From UBA6168 sp965222975 (lineage in GTDB: Bacteria > Bacteroidota > Bacteroidia > Chitinophagales > Saprospiraceae), in NCBI GenBank assembly GCA_965222975.1, contig CBDCVJ010000077.1:95753-159752 (forward strand): 64,000 bases of DNA. The letters are read 5' to 3'. Of this stretch, positions 1 to 7,899 are shown in pieces; position 1 is the stretch's first letter, and every line of letters begins with the position of its first letter. A model generated the notes under the pieces. That model ran no database searches, was not told the DNA's origin, and was given only the letters and a program-made list of their open reading frames with translations. The position numbers and the translations under genes were made by a program.

Positions 1-18
1 TATCCCCCCCCCCTCTCT

Positions 19-79
19 ATCAGGGTTTTAGAGGAAAGAAAAATTTTGAAAAAATTTTTCTTTCCTCTAAAACCCTGAT
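19..79. repeat. Perfect AT-rich hairpin (29-bp arms, 3-nt loop)
   Basis: Positions 19-47 and 51-79 are perfect reverse complements around the loop GAA. The outer part of the arms is CAGGGTTTTAGAGG, the inner part A/T runs. It lies directly after a C-rich run at the window edge and carries an in-frame stop just before the LVIVD fragment. The flank CCCCTCTCTATCAGGGTTTT resembles the flank of the hairpin at 13.75-13.81 kb, suggesting one repeat family. It could also be an assembly-edge artefact. Confidence 0.8.
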
Positions 80-82
80 GTT

Positions 83-400
83 TTGATTGGCTTCCACGGG
101 ATTTGTCAAAGAACCAAAAAATCATTTAGCATGGAAAACCCACATGGCTTGTCGGTAAAAGGAAATACCCTGCTGCTGTGTGAAAGGGATTTTGGTTTAA
201 AAACATTTGATAATACCAATCCTATAACCGTCGGCGACCGTTTGCTTGACCATGTGAAAAATGTGAAGGCAACAGACGTTATTTCACTTCCAGGCAATAC
301 CAATGTGGCAATGGTCATTAGAGAAGGTGGCTTTTATCAATATAATTTTAGTGATCCATCGGAATTGCAATTGTTGAGCGTGATACCGGTGGAGAGATAG
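83..400 (+). CDS. C-terminal fragment of an LVIVD-repeat protein
   Basis: The residues from MENPHGL to SVIPVER match the end of Bacteroidota LVIVD-repeat lipoproteins: the sequence NPHGLSVKGNTLLLCE, a FGLKTFD stretch and the terminal YNFSDPSELQLLSVIPV motif are typical of the last beta-propeller-like repeats. Full family members have about 400 residues and a lipoprotein signal; here only about 90 recognisable residues are left. The frame has a stop at 68-70 inside the hairpin at 19-79, so the gene is interrupted there or its 5' part was lost. The TTG at 83 is only the first possible codon of the open frame and is unlikely to be a real start. The function of the family is unknown; members are predicted surface lipoproteins. 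Confidence 0.55.
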   Translation: MIGFHGICQRTKKSFSMENPHGLSVKGNTLLLCERDFGLKTFDNTNPITVGDRLLDHVKNVKATDVISLPGNTNVAMVIREGGFYQYNFSDPSELQLLSVIPVER

Positions 401-427
401 GTAACTTCTTGAGAAATATAATGACGA

Positions 428-571
428 ATGACCATGCTACTGGACATGAGATTTTAGACAATAGACATTAGAGAAAAACAAATTTTTAAAAATCTGATTT
501 TCACGACGAAAACAAGTGCAGTCATTTCTAAAATCTAACGTCTTTTGTCTCATGTCCAGTAGCATGGTCAT
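428..571. repeat. MITE-like inverted-repeat element, copy 1
   Basis: The 23 bases at 428-450 (ATGACCATGCTACTGGACATG then AG) are the exact reverse complement of 549-571. The 144-bp element fills the gap between two convergent genes (stops at 400 and 578). A second copy, in the opposite orientation and about 90% identical over its outer parts, is at 33325-33604. Having two copies with terminal inverted repeats and no coding capacity indicates a non-autonomous mobile element or a dispersed bidirectional terminator. Confidence 0.8.
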
Positions 572-577
572 GCTTCA

Positions 578-1729
578 TTACAAAGTTCCCCTTCTGGCCT
601 GTTCTGCTTCGATGGATTCGAACAATGCTTTAAAATTTCCTTTGCCAAAAGATTGAGCCCCTTTGCGTTGTATGATTTCAAAAAACATGGTTGGTCGGTC
701 CACTACAGGTTTGGTGAATATTTGCAATAAATAACCTTCGTCGTCCCTGTCAACCATAATTCCCAATTCTTTTAATCGATTTAATTCTTCATCAATATTT
801 CCGACCCGGTCTTTAACTGTATCATAATAGCTGCCAGGCACAAAAAGAAATTCCACGCCACGTTTTCTCATTTCGCTGACAGTGTGAATTATGTCATTTG
901 TAGCAACGGCAATATGTTGACAACCCGCTCCTTCATAAAAATCAATATATTCTTCAATTTGTGATTTTTTAATTCCTTCAGCAGGTTCGTTGATGGGGAA
1001 TTTTATTCTGCCATTTCCATTGGTCATCACCTTGCTCATCAGAGCTGTATATTGCGTGGAAATATCCTTATCATCAAATGTGATTAAATTGGCAAAACCC
1101 ATGACCTTTTCATAAAATGCAGCCCATTTATTCATTTCTCCCCAGTCTACATTTCCCACCATATGGTCAATATATTTTAATCCGATAGATGAAGGATTAT
1201 ATTCTGATTCCCATTTTTCATATCCGGGCAGAAATATGCCATTGTAATTTTTTCTTTCCACAAATACATGTACGGTATCCCCATAAGTATGAATGGCTGA
1301 GCGTACCACTTCGCCATTTTCATCCTTTTCTACATAAGGTTCAAAGCAAGGCCGAGCGCCCCTTTTGATCGTTTCTTCAAAAGCACTCCGAGCATCTTCC
1401 ACCCAAAGGGCAATTACTTTTACACCGTCACCATGTTTTTTAATATGTTCCGCTATTTCTGAATCCGAATGGAGGGGGGTAGTCAGTACGAGGCGGATTT
1501 TATCTTGTTGGAGGACATATGATGTCCTGTCCTTTATGCCAGTTTCCAAACCCGCATACGCAAGTGATTGAAAGCCAAATGCTGTTTTATAAAAATGCGC
1601 TGACTGTTTTGCATTGCCCACATATAATTCAACATAGTCAGTTCCTAAAAGTGGAAGGAAATCCTTTGCTTCGGGGAATATTTTTTCAAGCGAATAATTA
1701 TAGTTTTTTATTCCTGTTAGTTCGACCAT
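578..1729 (-). CDS. hpd: 4-hydroxyphenylpyruvate dioxygenase
   Basis: Cytoplasmic Fe(II) enzyme that converts 4-hydroxyphenylpyruvate to homogentisate in tyrosine and phenylalanine degradation. The 383-residue protein has the two-domain vicinal-oxygen-chelate fold of the family: an N-terminal domain beginning DYVELYVGNA and a catalytic C-terminal domain. The metal ligands are visible at His189 (YIDHMVGNV), His272 (GCQHIAVATND) and Glu351 (MFFEIIQR), and the C-terminal gate helix motif FGKGNFKALFESIE is present. The reading frame is open further upstream to 1831, but those 34 residues are encoded by a heptamer repeat and are not conserved, so the ATG at 1729 is chosen. The next gene upstream on the same strand, homogentisate dioxygenase, performs the following step; the repeat-filled gap of about 130 bp may still allow cotranscription. 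Confidence 0.96.
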   Translation of the reverse strand: MVELTGIKNYNYSLEKIFPEAKDFLPLLGTDYVELYVGNAKQSAHFYKTAFGFQSLAYAGLETGIKDRTSYVLQQDKIRLVLTTPLHSDSEIAEHIKKHGDGVKVIALWVEDARSAFEETIKRGARPCFEPYVEKDENGEVVRSAIHTYGDTVHVFVERKNYNGIFLPGYEKWESEYNPSSIGLKYIDHMVGNVDWGEMNKWAAFYEKVMGFANLITFDDKDISTQYTALMSKVMTNGNGRIKFPINEPAEGIKKSQIEEYIDFYEGAGCQHIAVATNDIIHTVSEMRKRGVEFLFVPGSYYDTVKDRVGNIDEELNRLKELGIMVDRDDEGYLLQIFTKPVVDRPTMFFEIIQRKGAQSFGKGNFKALFESIEAEQARRGTL

Positions 1730-1743
1730 AATATAGTATTTTT

Positions 1744-1855
1744 TTAGCCGTTGGCTGTTGGCTATTAGCTGTTGGCAAAGCCATCCTGATCCAATGCAGT
1801 AATCTTTAAAAAAAAGCCATTTATAAACCAACAGCTAATAGCCAACAGCCAACAG
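1744..1855. repeat. Inverted heptanucleotide array
   Basis: The left part reads in 7-bp steps TTAGCCG, TTGGCTG, TTGGCTA, TTAGCTG, TTGGCAA (1744-1778). The right part reads CCAACAG, CTAATAG, CCAACAG, CCAACAG (1828-1855). Positions 1751-1775 and 1828-1852 are perfect reverse complements (25 bp). The array lies between the hpd and hmgA genes, and transcribed RNA from it would fold into a long stem. Confidence 0.8.
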
Positions 1856-1860
1856 CCAGA

Positions 1861-3030
1861 TTAATAAACAGGTTCTTCTATCCATGATTTATAATATTCA
1901 GGGACTTCGATATTCATCGCCTCTTTCGTTATCATGACGGGATTAAATGGATCAATCATAACCGCCAGTTCTTCCGTTCCCGTTTGTCCTATACTGCGTT
2001 GTACTGCACCTGGATGCGGGCCATGGGGAATGCCGCCGGGGTGCAGCGTTATTTGGCCTTTTTGAATATTGTTGCGGCTCATAAAATCACCATCTACATA
2101 GTAAAGTAATTCATCAGAATCAATATTGCTGTGGTGGTATGGTGCAGGAATGGCTTCGGGATGATAGTCGTAAAGGCGAGGTACAAATGAACAGATGACA
2201 AAATTATTTCCCTGAAATTGTTGGTGGATGGGCGGGGGCATGTGGATACGTCCCGTCAGTGGTTCGAAATCAAAAATAGAAATAGCATATGGATAAAAGC
2301 ACCCATCCCAACCAACCGCATCGAACGGGTGTGTTTCATAAACATAGGGATAAATTAACCCCTGCTTTTTTATCATGACTTGGAAATCCCCTTTCTCATC
2401 GTGGGTTTCCATTTTTGCAGGGATTTTAAAATCTCTTTCGCAAAATGGCGCATGCTCCATTAATTGCCCATATTGATTTCGATATCTTTTTGGGGTTTCT
2501 ATCGGACTAAAAGATTCGACAATTAAAAATCGATTATCCGCGGAATTAAATATTAATTGGTAAATGGTGCCCCGGGGAATGACAAGGTAATCACCATATT
2601 CAAAATCAATAGTTCCAAATATGGTTTTTAATTGGCCGGAGCCTGCATGCACAAAAATCATCTCGTCAGCATCTGCATTTTTGAAAAACCAACTCTCCAT
2701 GCTTTGGCGGGGAGCGGCCAGACCGATATGTAGGTCATTATTTACAAAAAGTACCTTTCTGCTATCGAGGTAGTCATCGGTGGGAATAACATCAAAACCC
2801 CTAAAACTCAGGCTTTTTAAATTTTTTTTGATGGCGATTTCTGGCTCAATGGAAAAGGGTTTTCCCGTTTCTTTAACCAGAGTAGGAGGGTAGAGGTGAT
2901 AGACAAGGGAAGATACTCCTGCAAATCCTTCGGTGCCTACCAATTCTTCTGAGTATAACCCTCCGTTTTTCTTTTTATATTGGACATGTCTTTTACGGGG
3001 AACGAGCCCTGCCCTGTGATAGTATGCCAT
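1861..3030 (-). CDS. hmgA: Homogentisate 1,2-dioxygenase
   Basis: Cytoplasmic Fe(II) dioxygenase opening the homogentisate ring to maleylacetoacetate, the step after the neighbouring hydroxyphenylpyruvate dioxygenase. The 389-residue protein is a cupin-type enzyme: an N-terminal half with VIPRGTIYQL and a C-terminal catalytic half with MPPPIHQQF, YHHSNIDSDELLYYVDGDF and ITLHPGGIPHGPHPG. The last two motifs carry the expected His, Glu and His iron ligands (around residues 300, 307 and 336). The length is that of the shorter bacterial form. The ATG at 3030 starts the conserved MAYYHRAGLVP. Maleylacetoacetate isomerase and fumarylacetoacetase are not in the window, so the pathway must be completed elsewhere. 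Confidence 0.96.
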   Translation of the reverse strand: MAYYHRAGLVPRKRHVQYKKKNGGLYSEELVGTEGFAGVSSLVYHLYPPTLVKETGKPFSIEPEIAIKKNLKSLSFRGFDVIPTDDYLDSRKVLFVNNDLHIGLAAPRQSMESWFFKNADADEMIFVHAGSGQLKTIFGTIDFEYGDYLVIPRGTIYQLIFNSADNRFLIVESFSPIETPKRYRNQYGQLMEHAPFCERDFKIPAKMETHDEKGDFQVMIKKQGLIYPYVYETHPFDAVGWDGCFYPYAISIFDFEPLTGRIHMPPPIHQQFQGNNFVICSFVPRLYDYHPEAIPAPYHHSNIDSDELLYYVDGDFMSRNNIQKGQITLHPGGIPHGPHPGAVQRSIGQTGTEELAVMIDPFNPVMITKEAMNIEVPEYYKSWIEEPVY

Positions 3031-3290
3031 AAATTTGGATTTATTGGTTCGTCACGGATTTCTGCGAAATGATAAAAGGAGTTGAATAAAAATTGAAAAC
3101 TATAAGGGGAGCATAAATGAACACAAATGAATTGTTTTATTCTTTTCGTAAAAATCCATCAATACCTTATTTATATTAATAAAAAACAATGCGTAAACGT
3201 AGCAAGGAAGCTTTATAAAGTTGATGATTTTTAGCAGCACTAAAAGGTGATTTTTGTCATATTTTAAAGAAGAATTACTTGTTCAAAATC

Positions 3291-4031
3291 TTATCCTTTC
3301 TGAATTTTTTCAAACCGCCACTCGCTGAGTTGTTTTATTCGGTTCAATACATTCGATGTTACCCGATCGTGGATTAGTTCCCACATTCGGTTAACCAATT
3401 TTATTTTTGATAAATTTTCTTTGCCATAAAAATTAAATCCTACCATTAAAAATAACTGTGCCTGTTCCTTTTCATTTTGTTCCTCAATAGAAGATCGTAC
3501 ATACATGGTGAAAACACCGATCGGATATCCCCCACTGCATTTATATAATAAATAACGGGCATTGTCAGAATCCAGAGCATTTGGGGTTTTCTGAAAATTA
3601 ATAACGTCAAGTTTAAATAAAGGAATGGGATCTTTACCAAACAGACCTTTTTTTGTCCAAGAAGGATATTTTTTCCATCCAAATAAGTGGATGTCGAGAT
3701 GTTCCAGTTTATTATTCTTTCTGGCCACTGTGGCAATGTGGTTTGGCCAACAAGTTGAATCGCCGCTCCACTTCAACAATTCTTCAAATACGTATTTTGC
3801 TGGTGCATTTACACCTATTTTATGGATGTTTAAAATCCTATATTTTGTAACGCCAATATCAAGGCGTTGCAAAATTCGATAGCTATAATTTTCCCGTTCC
3901 GATTTCGATTTGAATTTAATTAAAGTTGGTATTTCCGGCTTGTGCAATAAAAAGTATCTTATGTCGGATAAGATCCCTTTACTTTTTGAAGGAGGGCTGA
4001 GTATTTTTTGACTGTAAATTGTTTTGCTCAT
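3291..4031 (-). CDS. Hypothetical protein, possibly START/SRPBCC-like
   Basis: A 246-residue soluble protein without signal peptide or membrane segment. The middle part (APAKYVFEELLKWSGDSTCWPNHIA, followed by alternating beta strands and a final helix from about residue 210) resembles the helix-grip SRPBCC/START layout, but no diagnostic catalytic residue is visible and I do not recognise a named family with confidence. Its first codons (ATGAGCAAAAC) align with the end of the SDR gene at 5802-6830, and a decayed copy of that SDR 3' end lies directly upstream. This suggests that the gene was once translationally coupled, with overlap, to an SDR gene. SDR and SRPBCC proteins are often paired or fused in modification of small lipophilic molecules; that role is inference only. 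Confidence 0.55.
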   Translation of the reverse strand: MSKTIYSQKILSPPSKSKGILSDIRYFLLHKPEIPTLIKFKSKSERENYSYRILQRLDIGVTKYRILNIHKIGVNAPAKYVFEELLKWSGDSTCWPNHIATVARKNNKLEHLDIHLFGWKKYPSWTKKGLFGKDPIPLFKLDVINFQKTPNALDSDNARYLLYKCSGGYPIGVFTMYVRSSIEEQNEKEQAQLFLMVGFNFYGKENLSKIKLVNRMWELIHDRVTSNVLNRIKQLSEWRFEKIQKG

Positions 4032-4172
4032 TTTGGAAGGAGTTCAAAGCTCGTTGCAAGGTACACTATTTTGAGATTCACGGGACTGTGCCCTTTCAAG
4101 TGCTTCTTCATATATGAGTGGTTGGGGGAGAATTATTATATTGCATAAATATTTACCAAAACAAAATGTGAG
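4021..4172 (-). pseudogene. Remnant of the 3' end of an NmrA-like SDR gene
   Basis: On the minus strand this stretch encodes LPQPLIYEEALERAQSRES, which matches IPFQPLTYEEAIEKALSHD at the C-terminus of the intact SDR gene at 5802-6830. At DNA level 4021-4135 aligns with 5826-5935, identity roughly 70% by eye, including GTTTTGCTCATTTT at the boundary and TGCTTCTTCATAT further in. Homology fades after about 4172 and no upstream part of an SDR follows. It is either a duplicated edge left when the tyrosine phenol-lyase segment was inserted, or the last trace of a second SDR copy. Confidence 0.6.
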
Positions 4173-4357
4173 AAGTTTCGTGTTCTTTTTAGCCCTTCAT
4201 AATGTTGATTCCCTGAAGGGGATAATGACCATAATCATGTCATTTGTAAATCAATCTCATCCCTGTTTCACATACTTTTCCCGAATCTTGCCAATCTCTT
4301 CTGTGTTGAAGCGCAGGGGTATCTAAATTCAATAAGCACTAAATAAAACCAAATTTT

Positions 4358-5758
4358 ATGGATCTTGACGTCACCACCCACCGTCACCGCTCTTGGGCGG
4401 AACCCTGGAAAGTCAAAATGGTGGAACTGCTCAAAATGTCTACCTATGAGGAGCGGAAAAAAGCCCTCGAAGATGCTGGCTACAATACCTTCCTGCTCCG
4501 TTCCGACGATGTATATATTGATTTGTTGACAGACAGCGGCACATCCGCTATGAGCGACCGTCAATGGTCGGGCATGTTGCTCGGCGATGAGGCTTATGCT
4601 GGTAGCCGCAACTTTTACCACCTTGAGGCAGCCGTGCGGAAATATTATGGCTACAAGTATCTGGTACCCACACATCAGGGCCGGGGGGCAGAGCATATCA
4701 TTTCAAAAATTTTGATCAAAGAAGGAGACATCGTGCCGGGCAACATGTATTTCACCACCACGAGGCTCCATCAGGAATTGGCTGGTGGTACTTTTCGGGA
4801 TGTCATTATTGATGAGGCACATGACCCGAATAATATGCATCCTTTCAAAGGTAGTGTTGACATCGAAAAACTTGATGCCTTAGTGAAAAAGCATGGTGCT
4901 GAGCGCATTCCTTATGTTTCAGTGGCTACTACTGTAAATATGGCCGGAGGTCAACCCATTTCGCTTGCCAACTTGCGGGAACTCAGGAAATACTGCTTGA
5001 AACACGACATCCTCATCATCCATGACATGACCAGGGTAGCTGAAAATGCATGGTTTATCAAGCAGCGGGAAGAAGGCTACGCTGATAAGAGCGTTGCCGA
5101 GATTGTGAAGGAAATTTGCTCTCTGACCGACGGCGCTACTTTTAGTGCCAAGAAGGACGCCCTCGTAAATATAGGAGGCTTTCTGGCTGTCAACAGTAAA
5201 GAGGTTTTTGATCAGGCCAGAAATATGGTTGTCATCTATGAAGGTTTGCACACCTATGGAGGTATGGCTGGGCGTGATATGGAAGCAATGGCCATCGGCA
5301 TTGAGGAGTCGGTGCAAGACGACCACATGCGGGCTAGGGTAGGGCAAGTGGAGTATTTGGGCAACCGACTATTGGCACATGCCATCCCGATCGTGAAGCC
5401 CATTGGCAGTCATGGTATTTTCATTGATGCTAGACAATTTTTGCTTAATGTAAAACAAGACAAATTTCCTGCGCAGGCACTGGCCGCCGCCATTTATCTC
5501 GATTCTGGCATCCGTACTATGGAAAGGGGTATTGTTTCGGCAGGTCGCAACAAAGTGACTGGCAGGCACAATTATCCCAAACTCGAACTCGTCCGTTTGA
5601 CCATACCCCGACGGGTGTACACCCAGGCGCACATGGATGTAGTGGTCGAATCGGTGCTAGAAGTATATGATCAGCGTGGACGGATCAAAGGATTGGAAAT
5701 GGTGTATGAGCCGAAATATTTAAGGTTTTTCCAGGCGAGGTTCAAGTCTTTGGGTTGA
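4358..5758 (+). CDS. tpl: Tyrosine phenol-lyase (beta-eliminating PLP lyase)
   Basis: PLP enzyme of the tryptophanase/tyrosine phenol-lyase family, splitting L-tyrosine into phenol, pyruvate and ammonia. The 466-residue protein has the PLP lysine in SAKKDALVNIGG (Lys266). Residues that separate the two activities point to tyrosine: MERGIVSAGRN (Arg390) matches the MERGII motif with Arg381 of Citrobacter tyrosine phenol-lyase, where tryptophanases have a VEIGS-type sequence. YFTTTRLH has the Thr of tyrosine phenol-lyase where tryptophanase has Asp, and the C-terminal LRFFQARF matches LRFFTARF. Flanking hydroxyphenylpyruvate and homogentisate dioxygenase genes support a tyrosine-related locus. 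The gene is on the opposite strand to all neighbours and is enclosed by duplicated SDR sequence, consistent with insertion. Automated annotation would probably call it tryptophanase. Confidence 0.82.
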   Translation: MDLDVTTHRHRSWAEPWKVKMVELLKMSTYEERKKALEDAGYNTFLLRSDDVYIDLLTDSGTSAMSDRQWSGMLLGDEAYAGSRNFYHLEAAVRKYYGYKYLVPTHQGRGAEHIISKILIKEGDIVPGNMYFTTTRLHQELAGGTFRDVIIDEAHDPNNMHPFKGSVDIEKLDALVKKHGAERIPYVSVATTVNMAGGQPISLANLRELRKYCLKHDILIIHDMTRVAENAWFIKQREEGYADKSVAEIVKEICSLTDGATFSAKKDALVNIGGFLAVNSKEVFDQARNMVVIYEGLHTYGGMAGRDMEAMAIGIEESVQDDHMRARVGQVEYLGNRLLAHAIPIVKPIGSHGIFIDARQFLLNVKQDKFPAQALAAAIYLDSGIRTMERGIVSAGRNKVTGRHNYPKLELVRLTIPRRVYTQAHMDVVVESVLEVYDQRGRIKGLEMVYEPKYLRFFQARFKSLG

Positions 5759-5801
5759 GGGGGAATCTTCTGATTAATTTCCATTTCTTCTTGAAGGTTG
5801 C

Positions 5802-6830
5802 CTAAGTGTTTTTGAGTAGCACGCAGTTTTGCTCATTTTCGGAAGGAATATATTCCTTGTCAGAGGATTCGATATTTTGTGGATCATGGGAGAGTGCTTT
5901 TTCAATTGCTTCTTCATATGTGAGTGGTTGGAAGGGTATTAATTTTTGTATATCCTTGTTTTGACAAACCACATCATTGGCACAGCTTTCCATTAAAGAT
6001 TTTATCAATTTAAATGGTACTGGTGTCAACAGGCTGGCTACGCCCGCGCAGATATTCACTGTGGAGAAAAAACAGGGAATAAAAATCCTCCTCCGCCCCA
6101 GAATATCTGCCTGCACCTTTAGCATCATTTGATAGCTAAGAATATTCTGGCCGCCAATGTCATATGACTTTCCCGCCGTTTCATTTGTTTCCAGGCAACC
6201 TACCAAATATTTGATGACATCCTGGACAGCAATCGGTTGGCAATTTGAATTTGCGCGGAGCGGAAATAAAAAAACCGGACAATTTCGGACTAAATATTTT
6301 ATGATTTTGTAGGAAGTGCTACCGGAACCGATTATTACTGCAGCTCTGAGAAAGGTGACTGGGGTTTTTCCCTTTTGAAGTTCTTCTGCTACTTCCATCC
6401 GACTACTGAGGTGGGCAGATAACGAAGCTTTGGGATTGCCAAGGCCTCCGAGGTAAATGATCCTTTTTAATTTATGCTCTTCAGCTGCTCTTCGAAAATT
6501 GATGGCGGCCTGGTTGTCCATTTCCTTAAATTTCTTTTTACCGTGGTTTAAGGAATGAATCAAATAATAAGCGCATTGGATGCCCTCCAAAGCTTTTTTT
6601 AGACTGTTATAATCAAGTGCATCCGCCTTGATGATCTCCACTCCCGGCCAACGCTTCTTGTGTTCTGAAGAATCGGACCGAACCATGACCCTGACCTCGT
6701 AACCGCGGGCCACCAATTCGGGTACAAGTTCCCCACCGATATATCCCGTTGCCCCTGTGACAAGAATCTTATTGGCCAGCACCGGTTGGGTGGGCAAGTC
6801 GCGGCAGAACTGATCGAAATAAGGTTTCAT
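5802..6830 (-). CDS. NAD(P)-binding SDR/NmrA-like oxidoreductase
   Basis: A 342-residue atypical short-chain dehydrogenase. The Rossmann nucleotide-binding motif ILVTGATGYIGGELV is at residues 22-36, followed by an Arg (VRVMVRSDSSEHKK) that suggests NADP(H). The Tyr in CAYYLIHSLNHG and the motif IIYLGGLGN are typical of the NmrA/SDR-a5 branch (relatives of YbjT-like and NDUFA9-like proteins). The substrate cannot be read from the sequence. The C-terminal residues after KNEQNC-like sequence lie past the point where homology with the duplicate at 4021-4172 stops, so the present tail appears to be new sequence created by the rearrangement. Overlapping start codon remnants indicate former coupling to the START-like gene at 3291-4031. 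Confidence 0.85.
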   Translation of the reverse strand: MKPYFDQFCRDLPTQPVLANKILVTGATGYIGGELVPELVARGYEVRVMVRSDSSEHKKRWPGVEIIKADALDYNSLKKALEGIQCAYYLIHSLNHGKKKFKEMDNQAAINFRRAAEEHKLKRIIYLGGLGNPKASLSAHLSSRMEVAEELQKGKTPVTFLRAAVIIGSGSTSYKIIKYLVRNCPVFLFPLRANSNCQPIAVQDVIKYLVGCLETNETAGKSYDIGGQNILSYQMMLKVQADILGRRRIFIPCFFSTVNICAGVASLLTPVPFKLIKSLMESCANDVVCQNKDIQKLIPFQPLTYEEAIEKALSHDPQNIESSDKEYIPSENEQNCVLLKNT

Positions 6831-6851
6831 AATTTAATCTTCGTGAAAGTT

Positions 6852-7037
6852 AAGCAGGTGAATGAATATAATCGCCACTTTTGACGAGGCTATTTTTTCG
6901 TTAGACGAGGCAAAAAACCATTGCATAACTTGTCCCGTATTTTACATCGGGAGCCGTAGCTACGGAAATATTTTTTAACAAAGTATAACGGAAAAAGAGG
7001 CTGTCATAAAATGTCGATTATATTTGCTCACCTGCTT
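6852..7037. repeat. Imperfect inverted-repeat element
   Basis: AAGCAGGTGAATGAATATAA at 6852 onward and its reverse complement ending at 7037 match at 21 of 23 positions, with weaker similarity continuing about 20 bases inwards (GACGAGGCTATTTTTTCGTT against the opposite arm). The 186-bp unit has no open frame and lies upstream of the SDR gene. It looks like a degenerate MITE or an old stem-loop element. Confidence 0.5.
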
Positions 7038-7188
7038 CAATTCTGCTTTGTGACTTTAAGGCAATATTCATCCGGTTATAGCCCTTGAGAGGTGTACGCG
7101 GCGAAAAAAATAAATGAATATGCACCTCCTCCCTCATAAGATCTTTCTCCCAGACTTAAAATTCATTTTTAGGGATTTGGAAAATTTT

Positions 7189-7324
7189 AATCTACCCAGT
7201 TCCGGAGGGACGTCATGTTATAGCGAGGGATGTGAATCCCTCAGAAACTATAGCAAAGATGAACGTTTCCGAGGGATTCACATCCCTCGCTATAACATGA
7301 CGTCCCTCCGGAACTGGGTAGATT
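7189..7324. repeat. Long perfect palindrome, 54-bp arms
   Basis: Positions 7189-7242 and 7271-7324 are perfect reverse complements; after one mismatch the stem continues 5 bp more (GAAAC/GTTTC), leaving a loop of about 16 bases. The arms contain the internal smaller palindrome GAGGGATGTGAATCCCTC, so each arm can fold on itself as well. It lies in a gene-free kilobase. An open frame across it is a by-product of the repeat and is not a gene. Confidence 0.9.
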
Positions 7325-7849
7325 ATTTTTTGCCAATTCCCTTACCTCAAAACATATTATAGTGACAAAGTAGAATTAATTCAATGCGAAGTTTTTGTGT
7401 ACCTGATCCAATCTAATTAAAACAGATTAATAATTACCTGCCCAAAATACTAATTTGTTTCTACGCCTTCAGGTCATTTGCAGTTTGTAAGGTACACAAA
7501 AAATAAGTTGATGGGCGATCCTGAATGTTGATAAAAATCATGATAAAAAATGACAATTGTCATCTCAAAAATCAGCTCAAGTACCAGTTGTGTAGGGCAA
7601 CGGTGATTTAATATCTATTTAGCAAGTGTTCACTACAGTGGCAACAGTTCAAGGGTTCTTTTTAGCTGCCTTTTTTTCCGTTAAAATCATTTGTACTACT
7701 TTATCACTTTAGAAACACACCTCCCTCTTTTAGGATCTTCACTCTCGGACATATAATACATCGGGTACTTATTAATATTTTTTTTAAGTGACAAATTAGA
7801 ATTAGGCTGCTGAAGCCAGGTGAGTAAGCCTTACCTTTCCTGAAAAAAA
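7325..7849. other. Gene-free stretch, nothing recognised
   Basis: AT-rich DNA with no open frame that has coding character, no RNA gene recognised and no clear repeat. Together with 6831-7188 it makes an unusually long gene-free kilobase, interrupted only by the two inverted-repeat elements described. Confidence 0.6.
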
Positions 7850-7874
7850 CCAGACGGGCACTGTGCCCGTCTGG
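7850..7874 (-). terminator. Rho-independent terminator of the peroxidase gene
   Basis: The stem CCAGACGGGCA / TGCCCGTCTGG (11 bp, loop CTG) lies about 25 bases after the peroxidase stop. On the minus strand it is followed by a run of seven T, the arrangement of an intrinsic terminator. Confidence 0.85.
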
Positions 7875-7899
7875 CGTTTCCACGGGGAGGGGGTTAATA

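Noticed and set aside
578..1831. Longer start of the hydroxyphenylpyruvate dioxygenase at 1831
   Set aside because: The extra 34 residues come from the heptamer repeat and are not part of the family.
4358..5758. Tryptophanase as the product
   Set aside because: Specificity residues (MERG, YFTTTR, LRFF) match tyrosine phenol-lyase; tryptophanases carry VEIGS- and DTTR-type sequences there.
7114..7362. 82-residue open frame
   Set aside because: It is formed by the long palindrome and has no coding character.
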